Shown here: one piece after another, positions 6,322-6,530 of the stretch | Layout: each line of letters opens with the position of its first letter | How positions within the stretch are numbered: the stretch's first letter is position 1 | Source of the DNA: an uncultured Collinsella sp. | GTDB lineage: Bacteria > Actinomycetota > Coriobacteriia > Coriobacteriales > Coriobacteriaceae | Reading direction: 5' to 3' | Assembly: GCA_902465115.1 (NCBI GenBank) | Contig: CABQMC010000086.1 | Location: 1-6,530 of the forward strand | DNA length: 6,530 nt | The notes under the pieces: generated by a model | Told to the model about the DNA's origin: nothing | Seen by the model: the letters and a program-made list of their open reading frames with translations, nothing else | The model's database searches: none | Translations under genes and position numbers: made by a program

Positions 6322-6355
6322 TATCCCGAATCACCCCGCCGATTCGGGATATTTT
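6322..6355 (+). terminator. Intrinsic terminator ending the small-gene unit
   Basis: An 11-bp perfect stem pairs TATCCCGAATC (6322-6332) with GATTCGGGATA (6341-6351), with loop ACCCCGCC, followed by TTTT. There is no T-run on the other strand, so it serves + strand transcripts. It lies between the 50-aa ORF and the second promoter copy, isolating the two units. Confidence 0.85.
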
Positions 6356-6428
6356 GAAAACGCAAACACGTCGGGCAAACCCGGACAATGCGGCCAGGCT
6401 CCGCTGGATGAGGAATCGTGTGTGTAAC

Positions 6429-6530
6429 TATCGAACAGATGTTTGCAATTATTGCGTTTACCAGCTGTAAGTGCGAGTGTTCGCAGTAAAATACCCTTGC
6501 AACGCATCCCGTGCGCGGGCGGCCGACGAC
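6429..6530 (+). repeat. Promoter/leader direct repeat, copy 2 (cut by window end)
   Basis: Near-identical to 5949-6049. It runs to the last base of the window at a point equivalent to 6049, 19 bases before the ATG in copy 1. By analogy the Shine-Dalgarno and start codon of a second small ORF should follow immediately outside the window. The 6356-6428 segment between the terminator and this repeat holds no gene, only a short CGGG/CCCG hairpin at 6372-6383 and the shared GCGGCCAGG at 6390-6398. Confidence 0.93.
6431..6447 (+). promoter_or_regulatory. LexA/SOS-box-like operator, copy 2
   Basis: The same 17 bases as at 5951-5967, with no change, although the sequence just upstream has diverged. 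It overlaps the equivalent TTGCAA -35 candidate (6443-6448). Confidence 0.6.

Overview
The window reads as a chromosomal segment of a Gram-positive, moderately GC-rich actinomycete. The style of its fimbrial proteins (Cna-B/SpaA folds, D2-type isopeptide domains, LPxTG-like tails) fits the class Coriobacteriia, and a gut Collinsella-like organism is my best guess. That assignment comes from family resemblance and composition, because no rRNA or other phylogenetic marker is present.

Region 1 (1-5902, + strand) is the end of a sortase-assembled pilus operon. It holds three consecutive surface-protein genes. The first (3-2363) is the C-terminal part of a large multidomain pilin or adhesin whose start lies upstream of the window. 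The second (2356-4011) is a 551-aa secreted pilin whose start overlaps the end of the first. The third (4120-5763) is a 547-aa protein with the plan of a major shaft pilin. All three end in a sorting signal, a hydrophobic helix and a charged tail, but the motifs differ: LPEAG, MPSTG and LPLTG. Each has lysines, acidic residues and asparagines in the places expected for self-catalysed intramolecular isopeptide bonds. A likely division of labour is tip/adhesin, minor or basal pilin, and shaft. The operon closes with a very strong intrinsic terminator (5864-5902), and no sortase gene is visible.

Region 2 (about 5905-6530) is a separate small unit and the most unusual part of the window. A LexA/SOS-box-like sequence (5951-5967), a conserved promoter/leader of about 100 bp and a good Shine-Dalgarno lead into a 50-aa ORF (6068-6220). 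The ORF encodes one hydrophobic helix followed by an extremely basic tail. It is followed by two hairpins (6222-6249 and 6322-6355), the second a convincing terminator. The box, promoter and leader then recur at 6429-6530, 480 bp downstream, with only three substitutions and one inserted base over about 101 bp, up to the end of the window. This looks like a tandem array of damage-responsive small membrane peptide genes, resembling in layout (not in sequence) SOS-controlled type I toxins such as TisB. The second ORF would lie just past the window edge.

No tRNA, rRNA, CRISPR array or insertion sequence was recognised.
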